A stretch of DNA of 5,432 nt from Bacteroidota bacterium (GTDB lineage: Bacteria; Bacteroidota; Bacteroidia; J057). The DNA lies in contig RFHL01000224.1 in the NCBI GenBank assembly GCA_003696875.1, positions 1 to 5,432 on the forward strand. The letters are read 5' to 3'. Positions 4,901 to 5,432 of this stretch are shown here, piece by piece (position 1 is the stretch's first letter; every line of letters begins with the position of its first letter). The position numbers and the translations under genes were made by a program. The notes beneath the pieces are model-generated. The model was not told the origin of the DNA and ran no database searches. It saw only the letters and a list, made by a program, of their open reading frames with translations.

Positions 4901-5432
4901 CCTCAACGTCTCCGCCACCCCAAAGGACAGGGTCATACCTGCCCCACCGAGACCCGTTAAAATCGTGACCCCCGCTAGGGGCTGCCGGATGAAAGCCACC
5001 TCTCCAGGCGTCTTGGCGTAGACGCCATACCAGCGCTCGGTCACTGCCGGCGCTGGGGCCTGCGCCATCTCCCAGAGATAGTCCAGGATGTACTGGTTGA
5101 TCTGTTCGTCCAGAAAAGGGTCGTGTGTGGGGCCATAGACATGGGAGTCGCCGATGACCAGCTCGCCCAGACCATTTTGGGACATCATGACGTGGATGCC
5201 CCATTCCGGAAACCAGGGGGTTTCCGCTTCGATCCGCGCCCGCAGCGCGGGTAAACTGGGGCAGGCCTCAAAAGCTTCGTAGTGCGTCAGGGTGAGTTCG
5301 CCGGCCAGGGCCGGGCCCATGCGCCAGCCGCCCGGCTGCGGAGCGGTGCGCATCATCTGCAGCTTGACCTTGACCAGCGGGCTGTCGCGAAACACCTCCG
5401 GAAAGAGGCTTTCCAGGTCCGCCCCGGTGCAG
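4898..5432 (-). CDS. FAD-dependent oxidoreductase, TIGR03364 type (C-terminal part)
   Basis: Only the last 177 residues are inside the window; the frame stays open through the right edge, so the N-terminal FAD-binding half is outside. The GTG at 5395 is an internal valine, not a start: the frame continues upstream as CTGADLESLFPEVFRDS. The segments CTGADLESLFPE, VKLQMMRT, WFPEWGIHVMMSQNG, GDSHVYG and the terminal GGAGMTLSFGVAE fit the TIGR03364 clade of DAO-like (pfam01266) flavoproteins as I remember it. The last segment is where DAO-type enzymes close over the flavin. Members of this clade are often encoded near phosphonatase-like hydrolases, and an amine-oxidising role in aminophosphonate breakdown has been proposed. 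The substrate here is not known, and no phosphonate gene is visible in the window. Its stop codon lies within the nested inverted repeat. Confidence 0.85.
   Translation of the reverse strand, partial: CTGADLESLFPEVFRDSPLVKVKLQMMRTAPQPGGWRMGPALAGELTLTHYEAFEACPSLPALRARIEAETPWFPEWGIHVMMSQNGLGELVIGDSHVYGPTHDPFLDEQINQYILDYLWEMAQAPAPAVTERWYGVYAKTPGEVAFIRQPLAGVTILTGLGGAGMTLSFGVAETLR

Overview
The window most resembles a chromosomal segment of a fairly GC-rich member of the Bacteroidota, possibly Saprospiria-like; the exact lineage is a guess. Three things point there. There is a small exported DUF1573 protein, a small lipoprotein of a type common in that phylum, and a large protein whose C-terminal module resembles one I know from Bacteroidota hypothetical proteins. 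In addition, start codons lack Shine-Dalgarno sequences, and several promoter-like sites fit the phylum's TTG-N19-TAnnTTTG consensus. No rRNA, tRNA, CRISPR array, insertion sequence or phage gene is visible.

Layout. Positions 1-86 hold no gene I can support. A minus-strand block follows, transcribed from high to low coordinates: a small lipoprotein of unknown function (2851-2284), adenylosuccinate lyase purB (2133-772) and a secreted DUF1573 protein (576-139). The block ends in a strong intrinsic terminator (113-87). The gaps inside it (150 and 195 bases) carry promoter-like sites, so these are probably separate or only partly coupled units rather than a tight operon. The gap before DUF1573 contains two near-identical palindromes lying over its likely promoter.

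A 370-base divergent gap (2854-3223) separates this block from a plus-strand gene (3224-4801). That gene encodes a 525-residue cytoplasmic protein with a globular N-terminal region, a Glu/Arg-rich helix, a Pro/Glu-rich linker and a conserved-looking C-terminal helical module. The divergent gap holds several inverted repeats and two candidate promoters. The last gene is convergent on the minus strand and is cut by the window edge: the C-terminal part of an FAD-dependent oxidoreductase of the TIGR03364 type (4898-5432). A nested 70-base inverted repeat lies in the convergent gap and runs into its stop codon.

The genes do not form one pathway: purine synthesis (purB), cell-envelope proteins, a possible scaffold protein and a possible amine or aminophosphonate oxidase. 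I found no convincing new multi-gene system. The items most worth a second look are the paired operator-like palindromes at 613-651, the architecture of the 525-residue protein, the structured divergent gap and the nested palindrome at 4831-4900.
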